A stretch of DNA of 64,000 nt from Rhizobium sp. CIAT894 (GTDB lineage Bacteria > Pseudomonadota > Alphaproteobacteria > Rhizobiales > Rhizobiaceae): the NCBI RefSeq assembly GCF_000172795.2, contig NZ_CP020952.1, forward strand, positions 248,001 through 312,000, given 5' to 3'. Below are positions 9,271 to 18,565 of the stretch, in pieces. The position numbers were made by a program, and so were the translations under genes. Numbering within the stretch: position 1 is the stretch's first letter; each line of letters starts with the position of its first letter. Below the pieces are notes generated by a model that worked only from the letters and a program-made list of their open reading frames with translations, did not search any database and was not told the origin of the DNA.

Positions 9271-9861
9271 TTACGCACCGCTTCGCAGGTCGGCGATCTT
9301 TTCAAAGGTTAGTTCGATATGGTCGAAGTGAGCCTTTGAGCCCTCTCCCGTCGGCGATTGAACGCCAAAACCAACTTTAATCGGACGCTTGCCAATGCCA
9401 GGGATAGCGAACCAGCGCAGAAACTGCCAGAATTTGCCGTCCTCGGAAAAATGGAATGCAATCGTTTCACCATCGCAATAAACGCGGAGCCAAACAGCTT
9501 CTCCAGGGAAATTCGGTCCGTCGCAATCGTCTGATGTCGTCCTTGTAACGACGCTTACGATTGTTGGCTTACGGGCAGCAGAGTATTCAAACGCCAGTTT
9601 TGCCCAGTTATCCTCGTCGGTCTGCACGAAAATTGCGCCTGCGTCGTAGGGTGAAGTGAACTCAACTGACACCCTTGCGACAACTGCGAATATCATTTCA
9701 GCGACGTCCGCACTTAAGGAAAGCACGTCATTCCGGCGAAAGCTGTCCGCGGGATGATGGAACCAGTCAGTGCTTCCATTGGCAGTTAGCGTCAAGCTCT
9801 TGTCGCCGACGACCACCGTCCCGTGGTTTTCGCCTCTGACCTGCATGCTATTTAAGTTCAT
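9271..9861 (-). CDS. DUF1349 (concanavalin-like fold) protein
   Basis: 196 residues, matching DUF1349 proteins in length and pattern. Recognisable segments are WFHHPADSFRRNDVLSLSAD at the N-terminus, DAGAIFVQTDEDNWAKLAFEY in the middle, the paired tryptophan-rich strand FHFSEDGKFWQFLRWF, and the closing GFGVQSPTGEGSKAHFDHI. The family adopts a jelly-roll resembling carbohydrate-binding lectin domains, but its function is not established. There is no signal peptide, so it is probably cytoplasmic. GAGG lies upstream of the ATG. It lies 210 bases upstream of the phosphatase gene in the same direction and may start the operon. Confidence 0.82.
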   Translation of the reverse strand: MNLNSMQVRGENHGTVVVGDKSLTLTANGSTDWFHHPADSFRRNDVLSLSADVAEMIFAVVARVSVEFTSPYDAGAIFVQTDEDNWAKLAFEYSAARKPTIVSVVTRTTSDDCDGPNFPGEAVWLRVYCDGETIAFHFSEDGKFWQFLRWFAIPGIGKRPIKVGFGVQSPTGEGSKAHFDHIELTFEKIADLRSGA

Positions 9862-11128
9862 CTACGACCTCAGCTCGTTTCAAATTGACCGCGGTGTCCT
9901 GAAGCTCGGCGGGAAATTTTGCCAAGAACCACGCGCATTGGTGAGAAAAGAAAGCAACGCAACACAGCAGGATTAAAATCACGCGAAATTCCCTAACTAC
10001 AATTTCGCAAAGCCGTTAAACCTGACGCGATGTGACGTGGCCGCCCGACACTGCAACATGAGTACCGTTCAACGACACCAAACCCGTTTTTGCGCCGTCG
10101 GCCCAATGGTCGATCTTTATTCGAAATTCTAATAAACGGCCTGTATATTCGCCGGCACGGAATTTGTCCGGATCGGCGAAATCAAGAAAAGACTCGCCGA
10201 GTTTCCCGAGCACGAGCGCGCGCTCTGGATAGCGACCGGCCGCCGGCGTTTCGAAACCGCAGTCGCGTCATCGAACGTCACGGCCGGCGACGTCGTCGCC
10301 ACGCTCGACCCCGACCCGATTTGTGATCCGACCGGCGAGCCCAAGCCGAAGAATTCTCAAGAGATCATTCGAAAGATGGTCGATGCAGGCTTCCTGCTCG
10401 ACAATCTCGAAGGAAGGTTCGACATCACCGACCTGGGGCAATCATGTTGGCTCGCGATGTCACGGTTTTCCTCTCAATCGCAGGAACGACGGTTCGCATC
10501 GTCAAGGACGCCGGCCGTGACAAATCCACTCCGAGCAGGAGGGCAAGAAGGGATACGCAGTCGGCTTCACCGGAATTGCGGTTTCTCATGGAACGGCTGC
10601 CAAAAGAAGACCGATATCGACGGCGCCGAGTGGCGCAAGAGGAACGGGCGTTAGTTAGATCCGGGGTCGATGACATTAGCATCATTGTGCGCCCCCGATC
10701 ACCGCGGTGTAACGCTCCGGTTATGTTAAGTGCAACGATGGCCGGGACCGCGATGCTTGGCCCTCAAGGTTGGCCGGACCAATTATCGCATCCAAGCCGC
10801 GGCCTATACCTAAAGGGCCTTCAACGAAAACGTAGCAGGTGGCGGCGCGGGCGTGCCCGCCGCGAGCGGACGTCCCGCTTCTCGCAAGACGTTCCACCGA
10901 CCAGATCGGGTAGCCAGTCTCCCACTCGCGAAACAATTGGGCCTCCGACTTCCGTCCCTTGGAAACGCTGCTAGAAAGCGATTCAATCGCGTATGCGGCT
11001 GACCATTCGCGGCAGACCCGTTGCCCGCGCCTTTCGCCCCGCATCGCCGTCCTGACTCTGCCGGCGGCGCCGCGCGGACAGGAGTGAAACCAGCGCCCCT
11101 CGCACTCGCTCTTCCTGATGCGAGCGGC
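9862..11128. other. 1.3-kb stretch without an intact gene
   Basis: No intact gene could be supported between the DUF1349 gene and the palindrome at 11129. One plus-strand open frame at 10136-10654 looks like a relic and is listed separately. The remainder (10655-11128) shows only arginine- and serine-rich frames typical of non-coding GC-rich DNA. Confidence 0.6.
10136..10654 (+). pseudogene. Relic of an unrecognised gene (no start, decayed 3' part)
   Basis: The frame is open from 10136 to 10654, but its first ATG is only at 10376. From about 10172 it reads protein-like: IGEIKKRLAEFPEHERALWI, later KNSQEIIRKMVDAGFLLDN and RFDITDLGQSCWLAMSR. This suggests a helical regulator-like or DNA-binding protein whose 5' end is gone. 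After about 10460 the frame becomes low-complexity, and a protein-like reading (KKGYAVGFTGIAVSHGTA) appears in another frame, so a frameshift is likely. I do not recognise the family. The minus-strand frame at 10016-10213 competes but is less convincing. Confidence 0.35.
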
Positions 11129-11156
11129 TGAACTACCCGCCATGGCGGGTAGTTCA
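11129..11156. repeat. 28-base perfect palindrome
   Basis: TGAACTACCCGCCA (11129-11142) is followed directly by its exact inverse complement TGGCGGGTAGTTCA (11143-11156). In RNA it would fold into a strong hairpin with a small CCATGG loop. It lies 32 bases past the stop of the minus-strand desulfhydrase-like gene, so it may act in 3' processing or termination, although no T-run follows. Confidence 0.7.
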
Positions 11157-11188
11157 TGACTATACCTCAGCGGCGGTCCAGTGCGATA

Positions 11189-12220
11189 TCACAGCAAGAT
11201 GCCTGAAAGGCGGTCAAGTGCCGACCAAATTCGCTTTGCATAGCGAGGGTCGAAAAGCGCGTGATACCCGCCTGTATGCCAGAAGACGACAGGGCCGTTT
11301 AGCTCACCCTTCGCGGCAAGATCGATGATCGCCGCGATCGCCTTCCCGCTATAGACAGGATCGACCAGCAAGCCCTCTTTGGTCGCGAGCAAATCGATCG
11401 CCTCATATATGCCGTCAGCAGGCAGTCCATATCCCTCACCAAGATATGCTTGCGTGACGTTGATATGATCGCGCGTCAATTCGACTTCTGCATCGATAAG
11501 GCGCGCGCCGCCGCGAGCGAACGACAGATAGGCGCCAGGCACATCGGGATAGACGTCCTCCGCTACAACAATGCCGCGAATTTCACTTTCGAAACCGTGG
11601 AGTGCATTCCCAAGGACGAGGCCCGCATGGGTTCCGCCTGATGAGCTCGCATGGACGATCGTCCCAACGGTGCGTCCATGCTCGCGCATTTGCCGACGCA
11701 GTTCGTCATATGCCAGGGCAAACCCCAAGCAGCTGCGTTCAGAAGCACAGCCGATGGGAAGTCGATAAACGCGTTCACCGGATCGTTCGAGTTCGCTGAC
11801 GACGTCTACTGAATGCCGAGCAAGATCAGTCCAGCTCATATCGCCCACAAATCGAAGATCAGCGCCGAAAAGACCATCAAGCATGAGATTGCCGACAGGT
11901 TCGTGCGGCTCGTCATGACAAAGGAGCAGTGTGCATTTCAGTCCGAGAGCAGCGCTGGCAGCGGCCACCGCACGCGTGGCATTGGAAAGGCGCGAGCCTT
12001 CCGCAACCAGGTGCGTGGCGCCGCAAGCCAAGGCGTGCGCGAGCTCGACTTCGAGCTTGCGGACCTTGTTGCCTGCGAGACCGACCGAGCCGATGTCGTC
12101 CCGCTTGCACCAAATTTCGACACCAATCGCATCACTGAAACGCTCAAGACGCTGCACTGGCGATACAAACCCGCGCAGATTAAGGCGCGGCAGGCATTCA
12201 AGTGTTTCCAGAGCACTCAT
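11189..12220 (-). CDS. PLP-dependent D-cysteine desulfhydrase / ACC-deaminase family enzyme
   Basis: 343 residues, the usual size of this fold-type II PLP family. The PLP lysine sits in GLAGNKVRKLE (about 47-57), preceded by IWCKRDDIGSVG. The phosphate-binding loop reads HASSSGGTHAGLVLG (about 190-204), and the C-terminus carries VFWHTGGYHALFD, a signature of D-cysteine desulfhydrase and ACC deaminase relatives. It would cleave a small amino acid such as D-cysteine or 1-aminocyclopropane-1-carboxylate to a keto acid, ammonia and, for cysteine, sulfide. Motifs alone do not separate these. AGAGGA precedes the ATG. The AraC gene starts divergently within about 150 bases and probably controls it. 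Confidence 0.85.
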   Translation of the reverse strand: MSALETLECLPRLNLRGFVSPVQRLERFSDAIGVEIWCKRDDIGSVGLAGNKVRKLEVELAHALACGATHLVAEGSRLSNATRAVAAASAALGLKCTLLLCHDEPHEPVGNLMLDGLFGADLRFVGDMSWTDLARHSVDVVSELERSGERVYRLPIGCASERSCLGFALAYDELRRQMREHGRTVGTIVHASSSGGTHAGLVLGNALHGFESEIRGIVVAEDVYPDVPGAYLSFARGGARLIDAEVELTRDHINVTQAYLGEGYGLPADGIYEAIDLLATKEGLLVDPVYSGKAIAAIIDLAAKGELNGPVVFWHTGGYHALFDPRYAKRIWSALDRLSGILL

Positions 12221-12366
12221 CCATTATCCTCTACACATCGTCAGATGAGGACCCTATACACAAAGGCAGATACTGAAATCCGGACACTGGATACGTGGCT
12301 TCTGACAAAATGACTGGCGACAATCGTTTAGGAAAAAATGAACGGTCTACACGTGGATCGGTCGCC

Positions 12367-13107
12367 ATGAAGGTTGTGCAGTTGACCGAAGTCACCGCAT
12401 TCTCAGTGGATCGACACAGCTGGGGTCAATTCGTCTACTCCGTCGCGGGCGTCGTCGAGTTGACGGTGAAAGGCAGCCGCTATGCGGCGCCGCCAGACTT
12501 CGGCGTGTGGTTGCCGCCCGAGACCGAGCATCTGGCCTGGGCTGGCGACGAAACCACGTATCTGCTTTTGGACATCGAACAGAGCCATTGTGACCGTCTT
12601 CCGCACCAAGCAAGCGTTCTCTCCGTCGGGCCGATCGCGAAAGCGATTCTTCTTGATTTGAAGAAGCGTGGTGTACGAGAGCCTGGAAATGCCGATGATG
12701 CAAGGCTGATGCGCGTGTTGATCGATCAGCTGAGTGTTGGATCGCCTTTGGAGAGCTTCCTGCCATTGTCGAATGATCGCGCCCTAAAGCAAGTTCTGGA
12801 AGCACTTCTTCAAGACCCCGGTGACGGTCGATCTCTTGGCCAATGGGCGAACCACGTCCACAGCACGGAGCGTACATTGGCCCGTCGCTGCGCCCGCGAT
12901 CTTGGCATGAGCTTTGTGAAATGGCGTCAGCGGCTTCGGCTAACCCGGGCGGTCCCCATGCTTGCGGATGGCCTTTCCGTTCAAACGGTCGCACTCAAGT
13001 TGGGCTACAGCACCACCTCTGCATTCATTGCGATGTTTCAGGATGCGATCGGGGCGACGCCCAACACATTTCGAGGACGCTTGCGAGAGCACGACGAAGG
13101 CCGGTGA
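12367..13107 (+). CDS. AraC-family transcriptional regulator
   Basis: About 246 residues from the ATG at 12367; alternative in-frame starts at 12295 (GTG) and 12307 (ATG) would add a low-quality extension. The N-terminal part is a cupin-type sensor (FGVWLPPETEHLAWAGDE, with the histidine typical of effector pockets). The C-terminal part has the two AraC helix-turn-helix units: STERTLARRCARDLGMSFVK and VQTVALKLGYSTTSAFIAMF, ending in the conserved G-TP-FR (GATPNTFRG). It is divergent from the PLP enzyme gene, the usual place for a pathway-specific activator. The effector is unknown. Confidence 0.88.
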   Translation: MKVVQLTEVTAFSVDRHSWGQFVYSVAGVVELTVKGSRYAAPPDFGVWLPPETEHLAWAGDETTYLLLDIEQSHCDRLPHQASVLSVGPIAKAILLDLKKRGVREPGNADDARLMRVLIDQLSVGSPLESFLPLSNDRALKQVLEALLQDPGDGRSLGQWANHVHSTERTLARRCARDLGMSFVKWRQRLRLTRAVPMLADGLSVQTVALKLGYSTTSAFIAMFQDAIGATPNTFRGRLREHDEGR

Positions 13108-13262
13108 ATAGCGGCCCCCCGACCAACTGAAGCATGAAGCGCCGGGAGCGCCGGCTACAGCAGGACAAGGTGGAAAGCTCGGCTCCGCATATTCGGCATC
13201 CGGATTGAAGATAGCGATGCCGGAAGCATCTAACGTAATGGCGGCGAAAGGGGCGCCTTCCG

Positions 13263-13613
13263 TCAGCTGTTTCGCGCCGAAACGTGCACCCCACTCGCAG
13301 TACTGTCCTCACTCATCTCCATTTCCGGCACTGTACCGCGGAGATCGGCAAGCGATGTCCCCATGGGAATGCTGGCGATGGTATGCATGAAGCGGGAATT
13401 GAAATCGATCCGGCCGATCAGCCCCTTTCGCTCGATCCTTACGGTAACGCCATCCGTCTTTGCGAGAATGTCGATCACGTCGCCCTTATGCGGCGCAGGC
13501 GTGCGCCAAACAGAGCCCATTGCCCTTTCGACCGTCGACACCGGCATGCCGGGGCCGCAGCCCCGTAAGCGCTGCACCATCAACCGGTTCCTTGGACGCC
13601 GTCCTGCCTTCAT
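13263..13613 (-). CDS. Hypothetical 116-residue frame, possibly a gene remnant
   Basis: The second half reads like a protein (HKGDVIDILAKTDGVTVRIE, IGRIDFNSRFMHTIASIP), but the first 30 residues are arginine-rich and there is no convincing ribosome site. I do not recognise a family. It lies just downstream of the importer ATPase gene on the same strand. It could be the worn end of another gene or chance coding. The rest of the 13108-13661 gap shows nothing recognisable. Confidence 0.25.
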   Translation of the reverse strand: MKAGRRPRNRLMVQRLRGCGPGMPVSTVERAMGSVWRTPAPHKGDVIDILAKTDGVTVRIERKGLIGRIDFNSRFMHTIASIPMGTSLADLRGTVPEMEMSEDSTASGVHVSARNS

Positions 13614-13661
13614 CCCCTTCTGCCCAGGTTAACTGATTTTGCATTCTGGCTCCGGGTTCGA

Positions 13662-14402
13662 TCAATGGTTGAGAATCTGGCCCAAGAAGGCCTTAGCACG
13701 CGGCGACTGCGGATTGGAGAAGAATTCGTGCGGCGGAGCACTCTCGATAATCTGTCCCCCATCCATAAATATTACCCGATGCGCGACGGCGCGGGCAAAG
13801 CCCATTTCATGCGTCACGCAGATCATGGTGATGCCGTCCTCGGCGAGCGAGATCATCGTATCCAGCACTTCTTTGACCATCTCGGGATCGAGGGCCGACG
13901 TTGGCTCATCGAAGAGCATGACTTTCGGCCCCATGCAGAGTGCGCGCGCGATGGCGACTCGCTGCTGCTGACCGCCTGATAGCTGGGCGGGATATTTGTT
14001 GGCTTGCTCGGCGATGCGAACACGCTCCAAATACCGCATCGCGGTCTCGCGCGCCTCTTTGTCGCTGACGCGCTTCACGCGTTTCGGCGCCAGCATGCAA
14101 TTCTCCAAAACGGTCTTATGAGGAAACAGATTGAAGTGCTGGAAGACCATGCCGACGTCCCGGCGGATATGGTCGGCATTGGTGCCCTTCGAGCCGAGCT
14201 CGATGCCGTTCACCGATATATGCCCTCCCTGGGTTTCCTCGAGATAGTTGATGCATCGGATAAGGGTGGACTTGCCGGATCCCGACGGACCGCACAGAAC
14301 GATATGCTCGCCCGTCGCAACCTCGAGGTTGACTTTCTTCAGTACGTGAAGAGACCCATACCACTTGTCGACGTCCACCATCTTGATCGTTTTCTCAGCC
14401 AT
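13662..14402 (-). CDS. Polar amino acid ABC importer, ATP-binding subunit (GlnQ/HisP family)
   Basis: 246 residues, typical for GlnQ-type ATPases. Walker [13 protein letters not shown] (about 38-49), Q-loop [14 protein letters not shown], signature [15 protein letters not shown] (about 140-154), Walker [15 protein letters not shown] and H-loop [13 protein letters not shown] are all intact. It is the last gene of the eight-gene hydantoinase operon and lies 41 bases after the binding protein gene. With the two permeases it would import a polar or unusual amino acid, or a related amide, into the cytoplasm for the enzymes encoded upstream. Confidence 0.95.
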   Translation of the reverse strand: MAEKTIKMVDVDKWYGSLHVLKKVNLEVATGEHIVLCGPSGSGKSTLIRCINYLEETQGGHISVNGIELGSKGTNADHIRRDVGMVFQHFNLFPHKTVLENCMLAPKRVKRVSDKEARETAMRYLERVRIAEQANKYPAQLSGGQQQRVAIARALCMGPKVMLFDEPTSALDPEMVKEVLDTMISLAEDGITMICVTHEMGFARAVAHRVIFMDGGQIIESAPPHEFFSNPQSPRAKAFLGQILNH

Positions 14403-14443
14403 TGGCGTTATCCTTCCGTGGTATGAGCCTGTTTCACGCAGCT

Positions 14444-15292
14444 TTAGTTCATCGTGAACGTGATGCCGTCCATTGACGCCGGCATCTCCGGGAACGGAGC
14501 GCCGAAGTGCTTCTGGTACAGTTCGTTAAGGGTTCCGTCCTTCTTGTGCTTGGACATGAACTCGCCGGCCCATTTGCCGAGCTCCTCGGATTTCGGGCTA
14601 ACGGCGATGCCTTCGTATTCCGTCGAAAGCACGATCTTCTGAGCATATTTGCCCGGCGCGGCCTTCTCGACGCCGCCGAACTGGTGGCTGTAGCTGCCGA
14701 GATATTCGACCTGGCCGGAAAGAAGTGCCTGGACGGCCGATGATGCGTCGTCGAAGCGCTGGATTGTGGCATCCTTCGGGGCGGCATCGGTGACAGCCTT
14801 GTCCATGGAGCTGCCCTTTTCAACAGCGATCGAATGTCCGGAAAGCTCCTCGACCTTCGTAACACCGCCGTCTTTCGGCCCGTAAATGGCCGCATTGATT
14901 TCCGCGTACGGAGCGACATATTGGACGACCTTGGCGCGATCGGGGTAGACGCCCATCACGCAGATGAGCATGTCGACCTTTCCGGTCATGAGCTGAGGAA
15001 TACGGTTCGCGCTCGTGATCGGAACATAGGCCGCTTCGACGCCGAGCTCCTTCGCCATCAGCTTGCTGAGCTCGATATCGTAGCCCTCGTTCTGTCCGCT
15101 CGCGTTGATGAAGCTGAAGGGAGGTTGATCGGTCACGATGCCGAAGGTGATTGTGCCCTTCTTCTTGATTTCATCGAGCGTTGCCGCGCCAGCCTGACGG
15201 ATATGCGAGGCACCGGTAAAGGCGATGGCAAGGGCAAGGCTGCTGAAGGCGAGGAAAGTACGACGTCCGAGAGCGCTCTTCTTGTTAAACAT
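14444..15292 (-). CDS. Polar amino acid ABC importer, periplasmic binding protein
   Basis: 282 residues of solute-binding family 3. A signal peptide with a long hydrophobic core ([20 protein letters not shown]) begins near residue 10. The mature protein opens with [20 protein letters not shown], the standard first ligand-binding strand, followed by [33 protein letters not shown] is the second conserved segment. It captures the substrate for the adjacent permeases. Substrate type is inferred only from the operon, which suggests an amino acid derivative. Confidence 0.94.
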   Translation of the reverse strand: MFNKKSALGRRTFLAFSSLALAIAFTGASHIRQAGAATLDEIKKKGTITFGIVTDQPPFSFINASGQNEGYDIELSKLMAKELGVEAAYVPITSANRIPQLMTGKVDMLICVMGVYPDRAKVVQYVAPYAEINAAIYGPKDGGVTKVEELSGHSIAVEKGSSMDKAVTDAAPKDATIQRFDDASSAVQALLSGQVEYLGSYSHQFGGVEKAAPGKYAQKIVLSTEYEGIAVSPKSEELGKWAGEFMSKHKKDGTLNELYQKHFGAPFPEMPASMDGITFTMN

Positions 15293-15361
15293 TTGTGTTC
15301 ACCTCTGTTGGTTTTGATCGGCATTTCGTTTTCCGCCAGCGTGCCGAATTCGCTGATCTGT

Positions 15362-16012
15362 TTACCTGCCGAACGACATCCTCTTTTCGAGATGCCCGCT
15401 CAGGAGGGAAAGTGGCCAGCACAGCGCGAAATAGATCGCGCCGACCATTCCGAAGACGATCAACGGCTGGAAAGTGTTATTCGATATGATCTGCCCGGCG
15501 CGGGTGAGTTCGGTAAAGCCGATGATCGCGACGAGCGAAGTTCCCTTAACGAGTCCGACGAGGAAGCCGATCGTCGCAGGAAGCGAGATCTTAAATGCTT
15601 GGGGCAAAACCACGTCGAGCATGCGGTGGCGGTACGGCAGGCCGAGGGCTCGCGCCGCTTCGGTCTGGCCAAGCGGCACCGCCTCGATGCCTCCCCGCCA
15701 GATTTCGCCGAGAAACGCACTGCTGTGGGCGGTCAGTCCGATCGCGGCAGCGATCCATGCGCTGACGTCGAGTCCGACCAAAGCAACGCCATAATAGAAC
15801 ACGAAGAGTTGCATCAGGAGCGGCGTACCCTGAAACACCTCGATGTACAAATATGCAAACCAGCGTGGAAGCGCGTAGGGACTGGTTCGCATCAGAGCGA
15901 TCATCACACCGACTATGCCGCCGCCTGCAAATGCAATAGCCGAAAGAAGAACCGTCCACTTCAGCCCTTCCATGAGCATCCAAAGGTCATTTACGGAAAT
16001 TTCTCTGACCAT
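15362..16012 (-). CDS. Polar amino acid ABC importer, permease
   Basis: 216-residue HisM/GlnP-type permease. Membrane helices are visible from about residue 15 (WTVLLSAIAFAGGGIVGVMI). The conserved EVFQGTPLLMQLFVFYYGVA stretch and the coupling segment VPLGQTEAARALGLPYRHRM are intact. It starts 9 bases after the stop of the other permease, which is frameshifted, so this gene alone may not form a working transporter unless it homodimerises. Confidence 0.93.
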   Translation of the reverse strand: MVREISVNDLWMLMEGLKWTVLLSAIAFAGGGIVGVMIALMRTSPYALPRWFAYLYIEVFQGTPLLMQLFVFYYGVALVGLDVSAWIAAAIGLTAHSSAFLGEIWRGGIEAVPLGQTEAARALGLPYRHRMLDVVLPQAFKISLPATIGFLVGLVKGTSLVAIIGFTELTRAGQIISNNTFQPLIVFGMVGAIYFALCWPLSLLSGHLEKRMSFGR

Positions 16013-16021
16013 GGTCTGACC

Positions 16022-16685
16022 TCATTTAGTCGGATAGGAGAAGTAGAGCCGGCCAAAGAGCCGAAGGAACGACGAGATGCAGATGGACAATGCCAGGTAG
16101 ATTCCCGTGACGACGAAATAGACTTCGAAGCTACGGAAGGACTGCGATTCAATCATTTGCGCCGAATAGGTCAGTTCGGGCGCAGAGATCGAAGCGACAA
16201 CGCTCGAGGTCAGCATCAGAAGAACGAATTGAGCGGAGAGACCGGGATAGACCGCACGAACGGATGGCTTCAGAATAATGTCGAAGAATATCTGGCGTCG
16301 GTTCAAGCCCAGGGCTTTGCCGGCTTCGATCTGGCCATACGGCAGGCCGTCGACCCCGCCGCGGAGAACCTCGGCTATATAGGCCGCCGTATTGACAGTC
16401 AGCGCCGCGATTGCTGCGAACGAAACCGAAAATTTCAAACCGAGGGAGGGCAGCCCAAAAAAGATGAAGAACAGTTGGACCAGGAATGGAGTATTGCGAA
16501 TGACCTCGATGAACACCCGCGCTGCGAACGGGCGAGATATTGCTCCTACGCATAAGCATCACAAGGACGCCCAGAATGAGTGCCAGAATGCTTGAGACAG
16601 CCGTGTAATAGAGAGCCTTGAGTGTGCCATCCAGCAGGATGGGCCATGCGTCCCATACCACGGAAAAATCGAAATCATATTCCAT
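16022..16685 (-). pseudogene. Polar amino acid ABC importer, second permease (frameshifted)
   Basis: The gene starts normally at 16685 with MEYDFDFSVVWDAWPILLDG and the first helix. Near 16530-16550 the family pattern leaves that frame: the continuing segment AARVFIEVIRNTPFLVQLFF, the coupling motif LPYGQIEAGKALGLNRRQI and the C-terminus lie in another frame down to 16022. The two parts together give a normal permease of about 220 residues. A single extra base, or two missing bases, around the MRRSNIS codons would explain it. The first frame runs on into arginine-rich nonsense. It is either a real inactivating mutation or a sequencing error; the second reported frameshift, at 25.3 kb, makes decay more plausible. 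Confidence 0.8.
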
Positions 16686-16736
16686 AATCGCGTCCGTCGT
16701 CTTCGATCCGGCTTTTCTTGCGAAGTTGTCTCGTCA

Positions 16737-17207
16737 TCAGTTTGCGATCTCGAAATCGGCGTCCACTTCGACTGCAACGCCATGCGGAAGGGAGCCGACG
16801 CCGATAGCGGTGCGCGTGTGACGGCCTCTTTCGCCGAAAATCTCGACAATCACGTCCGAGGCTCCATTGATTACCGCTGCGTGTCCGCCGAAATCCGGGA
16901 CTGCATTGACGAAGCCGCGAACGCGAGAACAGCCAACAACTCGATCCAGGTTGCCGCCAAGCGCCTCGCTCAACTGTGCAACGATGTTCATTGCGCAGAC
17001 GCGCGCAGCCTGCTTCGCCTCTTCGGCCGAAATCGCTTCGCCTACCTTGCCGACGAAGCGCACCTGCCCATCGACCTTGGGAACCTGCCCGGATACATAA
17101 AGCATCGATCCGAAGATTTTGGTCGGGATATAGGTAGCGGTTGGGGCCGTTACGGCGGGAAGAACGATTCCCAGCTCGTTGATGCGGTCGTGGACGGACT
17201 TTTTCAT
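16737..17207 (-). CDS. RidA-family protein (YjgF/YER057c/UK114)
   Basis: 156 residues, at the long end of the family, like the group seen in catabolic operons. Key positions are LYVSGQVPKVDGQVRFVGKV, the asparagine and arginine region VVGCSRVRGFVNAVPDF, and the C-terminal RTAIGVGSLPHGVAVEVDAD with the arginine of the active site (HTRTAIGV). RidA proteins hydrolyse reactive enamine or imine intermediates released by PLP enzymes to keto acids and ammonia. That fits the neighbouring PLP-dependent aldolase or dehydratase-like gene, 29 bases upstream in the operon. Confidence 0.9.
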   Translation of the reverse strand: MKKSVHDRINELGIVLPAVTAPTATYIPTKIFGSMLYVSGQVPKVDGQVRFVGKVGEAISAEEAKQAARVCAMNIVAQLSEALGGNLDRVVGCSRVRGFVNAVPDFGGHAAVINGASDVIVEIFGERGRHTRTAIGVGSLPHGVAVEVDADFEIAN

Positions 17208-17236
17208 TTTCAGTTCCTGTATGTAAGTTTTGACGT

Positions 17237-18565
17237 TCAGCCGAAGAATGTTCGCAAAGCGACCTTCACCTCACCCCGCTCGTCGAGACCGAAGATCACG
17301 TCGTGCTTATCGATCGTCGTGCACGGATGCTTGATGCCGAACTCGATGACGTCGCCGACGCTCAGCCCGAGTTCCGGGGCATGAACGAATGCGTGTTGGT
17401 CGTTAAGCTTTGAGACGACCGATACGTCGCCTAGGGTCATCACCCGTTCGCCATCGCGCCATACCGCGACGGGGACCGGAAGACCCTGATCATGTGCGAC
17501 GTCGCGAAGGCCGAAGCCGCAGATGGCATCATGAGGCCCATTCGTTGACAGGACCTCGGCCCAAATCCTGAGCACGGGCATGAAGGCTCTTGCGATGCTG
17601 TCGCTTGCAGCTTTGCCCAGTATTCCACGTGAAGAAATCGCCTGTAATCGCGCACGAATTGGTCCGTGATCGCTGAAGAAGCACGCTCCGCTCCTCAAGA
17701 GGAGTGTGACGTTAGAATCGCCATCCACGATCGGCCGACAGCGATCGAGTACATAGTCGAAAAGACTGGAGCCCCCCATCGACAAGACCAGCGGCCTTTC
17801 CGGCCCGACCGTTTCCCGAGCTGCCTTCAAGGCAAAGGAGACGCGATCGAAAAGGTCGTCGAGATTCGCTAGAAGCTCCTTCTCGTCCGGACGGTTTGCC
17901 GTTCCCTCATACGCGGCAATTCCTGCCAATCGGATATGCTCCGAATTGAGGGCCGCGATCGACCGGACAAGATGCCGAGCTTCCGTATCGGAGTTTACTC
18001 CACCCCGGCCGCAGCCGACCTCCACCAGCAGGTTTAGCGGCGGAAGCGTGTCGTCGCCCAACCACGATCCGGCCAAGGCCGATACCACGTCGGTCGAGTC
18101 AACGAACATGAAGATCTCTGCATCGGAATAGTTTCGAAGCAGTCGTGCCAGCCGCGTCACGGCGGATTTACCACCAATTTCGTTGGCGATCAGCACCCGG
18201 CGGAGTCCGTGATGCAGCATCACCTCAGCTTGGCGAAGGTCCGCGACGGATACACCCCACGCGCCGGCAGATACGAGATCTCGGGCGAGAACAGGCGACA
18301 TCGGCGTCTTGGCATGCGGAGCGATCTGGCAGTCGAAGTCGCTGCAGATGCCAAGCATTGTCTTCTTGTTTGCCTCGTAGGCTTGCAGATCGAGCGTCAG
18401 CAGCGGGAGGCTCATCTCGCCGCCGGCGGGACGCCAGTGCGCATCCGGGATGTCGGCGGAACTGATCGGCGCGTCCCCGACCGGAATGCCGCGCAGTCCC
18501 GGTGACACGTTGAAGGTGCCAATTTCTGCGGCCAGTTTCTCGATCGCGCTCATCGAAACACTCAC
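17237..18565 (-). CDS. D-threonine aldolase / D-serine dehydratase-like PLP enzyme (fold type III)
   Basis: 442 residues of the alanine-racemase-N-like family. The PLP lysine lies in QIAPHAKTPMSPVLARDL (about 80-97). LLVEVGCGRGGV and the phosphate-binding GGSSLFDYVLDRC follow, and the C-terminal metal-site pattern HPCTTIDKHD (about 412-421) matches the His-x-Cys type of D-serine dehydratase and its relatives. It would act on a D-hydroxy amino acid, giving glycine plus an aldehyde, or a keto acid plus ammonia. The frame begins at a GTG overlapping the hyuB stop (GTGA); the ATG at 18553 is an alternative start. It is followed by a RidA gene, which would process enamine products. Confidence 0.85.
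   Translation of the reverse strand: MSVSMSAIEKLAAEIGTFNVSPGLRGIPVGDAPISSADIPDAHWRPAGGEMSLPLLTLDLQAYEANKKTMLGICSDFDCQIAPHAKTPMSPVLARDLVSAGAWGVSVADLRQAEVMLHHGLRRVLIANEIGGKSAVTRLARLLRNYSDAEIFMFVDSTDVVSALAGSWLGDDTLPPLNLLVEVGCGRGGVNSDTEARHLVRSIAALNSEHIRLAGIAAYEGTANRPDEKELLANLDDLFDRVSFALKAARETVGPERPLVLSMGGSSLFDYVLDRCRPIVDGDSNVTLLLRSGACFFSDHGPIRARLQAISSRGILGKAASDSIARAFMPVLRIWAEVLSTNGPHDAICGFGLRDVAHDQGLPVPVAVWRDGERVMTLGDVSVVSKLNDQHAFVHAPELGLSVGDVIEFGIKHPCTTIDKHDVIFGLDERGEVKVALRTFFG

Noticed and set aside
10016..10213. 65-residue minus-strand frame
   Set aside because: Some protein-like character, but no ribosome site, no family, and it overlaps the more convincing plus-strand relic.
14834..16555. 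573-residue plus-strand frame
   Set aside because: Antisense across the binding protein and both permease genes of the hydantoinase operon; no family features.
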